Source: Bacteroidales bacterium (GTDB lineage: Bacteria > Bacteroidota > Bacteroidia > Bacteroidales > UBA7960). From it: a stretch of 5,258 bases of DNA. The stretch lies in contig SKTA01000018.1 of NCBI GenBank assembly GCA_007122745.1, forward strand, positions 1 to 5,258. Reading direction: 5' to 3'. Position 1 is the first letter of the stretch. Every line of letters begins with the position of its first letter. The position numbers and the translations under genes were made by a program. The notes under the pieces are model-generated. The model did not search any database and was not told the DNA's origin. It saw only the letters and a program-made list of their open reading frames with translations. Below, piece by piece: positions 5,086 through 5,258 of this stretch.

Positions 5086-5258
5086 ATGTTATTGGAAAAA
5101 TTACAGGCCATTAAGCAACGCTACGAGGATGTCGGTCAATTGATCGCTGACCCTGATGTGATCGATGATATGAAGCGTTACATTGACCTGAACAAGGAAT
5201 ACAAAGACCTGCAACCCATTATTGATGCCTATCTGGATTATAAAAATGTATTGGACAA
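5086..5258 (+). CDS. prfA: Peptide chain release factor 1, N-terminal part (cut by window edge)
   Basis: The 57 codons visible give MLLEKLQAIKQRYEDVGQLI followed by ADPDVIDDMKRYIDLNKEYKDL. This is the characteristic helical N-terminal domain of RF1, in particular the (L/I)xDPxVIxDxxRYxxLxKEYxxL pattern. RF1 recognises UAA and UAG in the ribosomal A site and triggers peptide release. The codon-recognition PxT motif and the catalytic GGQ loop lie beyond the window, so RF1 is told from RF2 only by the N-terminal pattern. The ATG at 5086 is the natural start: it gives the expected N-terminus and sits 20 nt behind a TAnnTTTG box. There is no Shine-Dalgarno site, as is usual in this phylum. Confidence 0.9.
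   Translation, partial: MLLEKLQAIKQRYEDVGQLIADPDVIDDMKRYIDLNKEYKDLQPIIDAYLDYKNVLD

Noticed and set aside
1..5258. tRNA, rRNA, CRISPR array, insertion sequence or phage attachment site
   Set aside because: No cloverleaf, spaced repeat array, transposase motif or terminal inverted repeats were found on reading; nearly all the sequence is accounted for by five genes.

Overview
The window looks like an ordinary chromosomal segment from a member of the Bacteroidota. Four observations support this. Genes lack Shine-Dalgarno sites, and three of them have a perfect TAnnTTTG (-7 type) box just upstream. The PurM is of the longer Bacteroidetes form. One secreted-type protein has the TPR / beta-propeller / CRD / OmpA_C layout of the type IX secretion system (T9SS) protein PorE. 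A signal-peptide-bearing deiminase carries the catalytic set of the Porphyromonas peptidylarginine deiminase. I cannot assign a genus.

Layout. On the minus strand, 1-1077 encodes the N-terminal 359 residues of a secreted agmatine/peptidylarginine deiminase family protein whose 3' end lies outside the window. Its start codon sits in an exact 26-bp tandem duplication (1062-1113). The duplication creates a second ATG and a 9-codon upstream ORF ending in an ATGA overlap with the real start. A divergent intergenic region of about 160 nt follows, holding a 12-bp perfect palindrome, a long inverted repeat and a TAnnTTTG box. The plus strand then carries tatA/B (1271-1648), a PorE-like gene (1751-3826), purM (3875-5035) and the first 57 codons of prfA, release factor 1 (from 5086).

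How the genes relate. tatA, purM and prfA are housekeeping genes for Tat export, de novo purine synthesis and translation termination. The PorE-like protein is predicted to sit in the periplasm or at the outer membrane, gripping peptidoglycan, possibly as part of T9SS. The deiminase is exported and, in this phylum, could be a T9SS cargo. That would give a secretion theme to the left two thirds of the window, but it is inference. tatA, porE-like and prfA each appear to have their own promoter. purM is 48 nt behind the porE-like gene, has a 10-bp-stem hairpin directly before its ATG, and ends inside an 18-bp perfect palindrome followed by a T run.

No RNA gene, mobile element or CRISPR array was seen. 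I found no convincing undescribed system. The most interesting items are the duplicated start of the deiminase gene, the conservation of the PPAD-type Arg pair, and the two palindromic structures that bracket purM.
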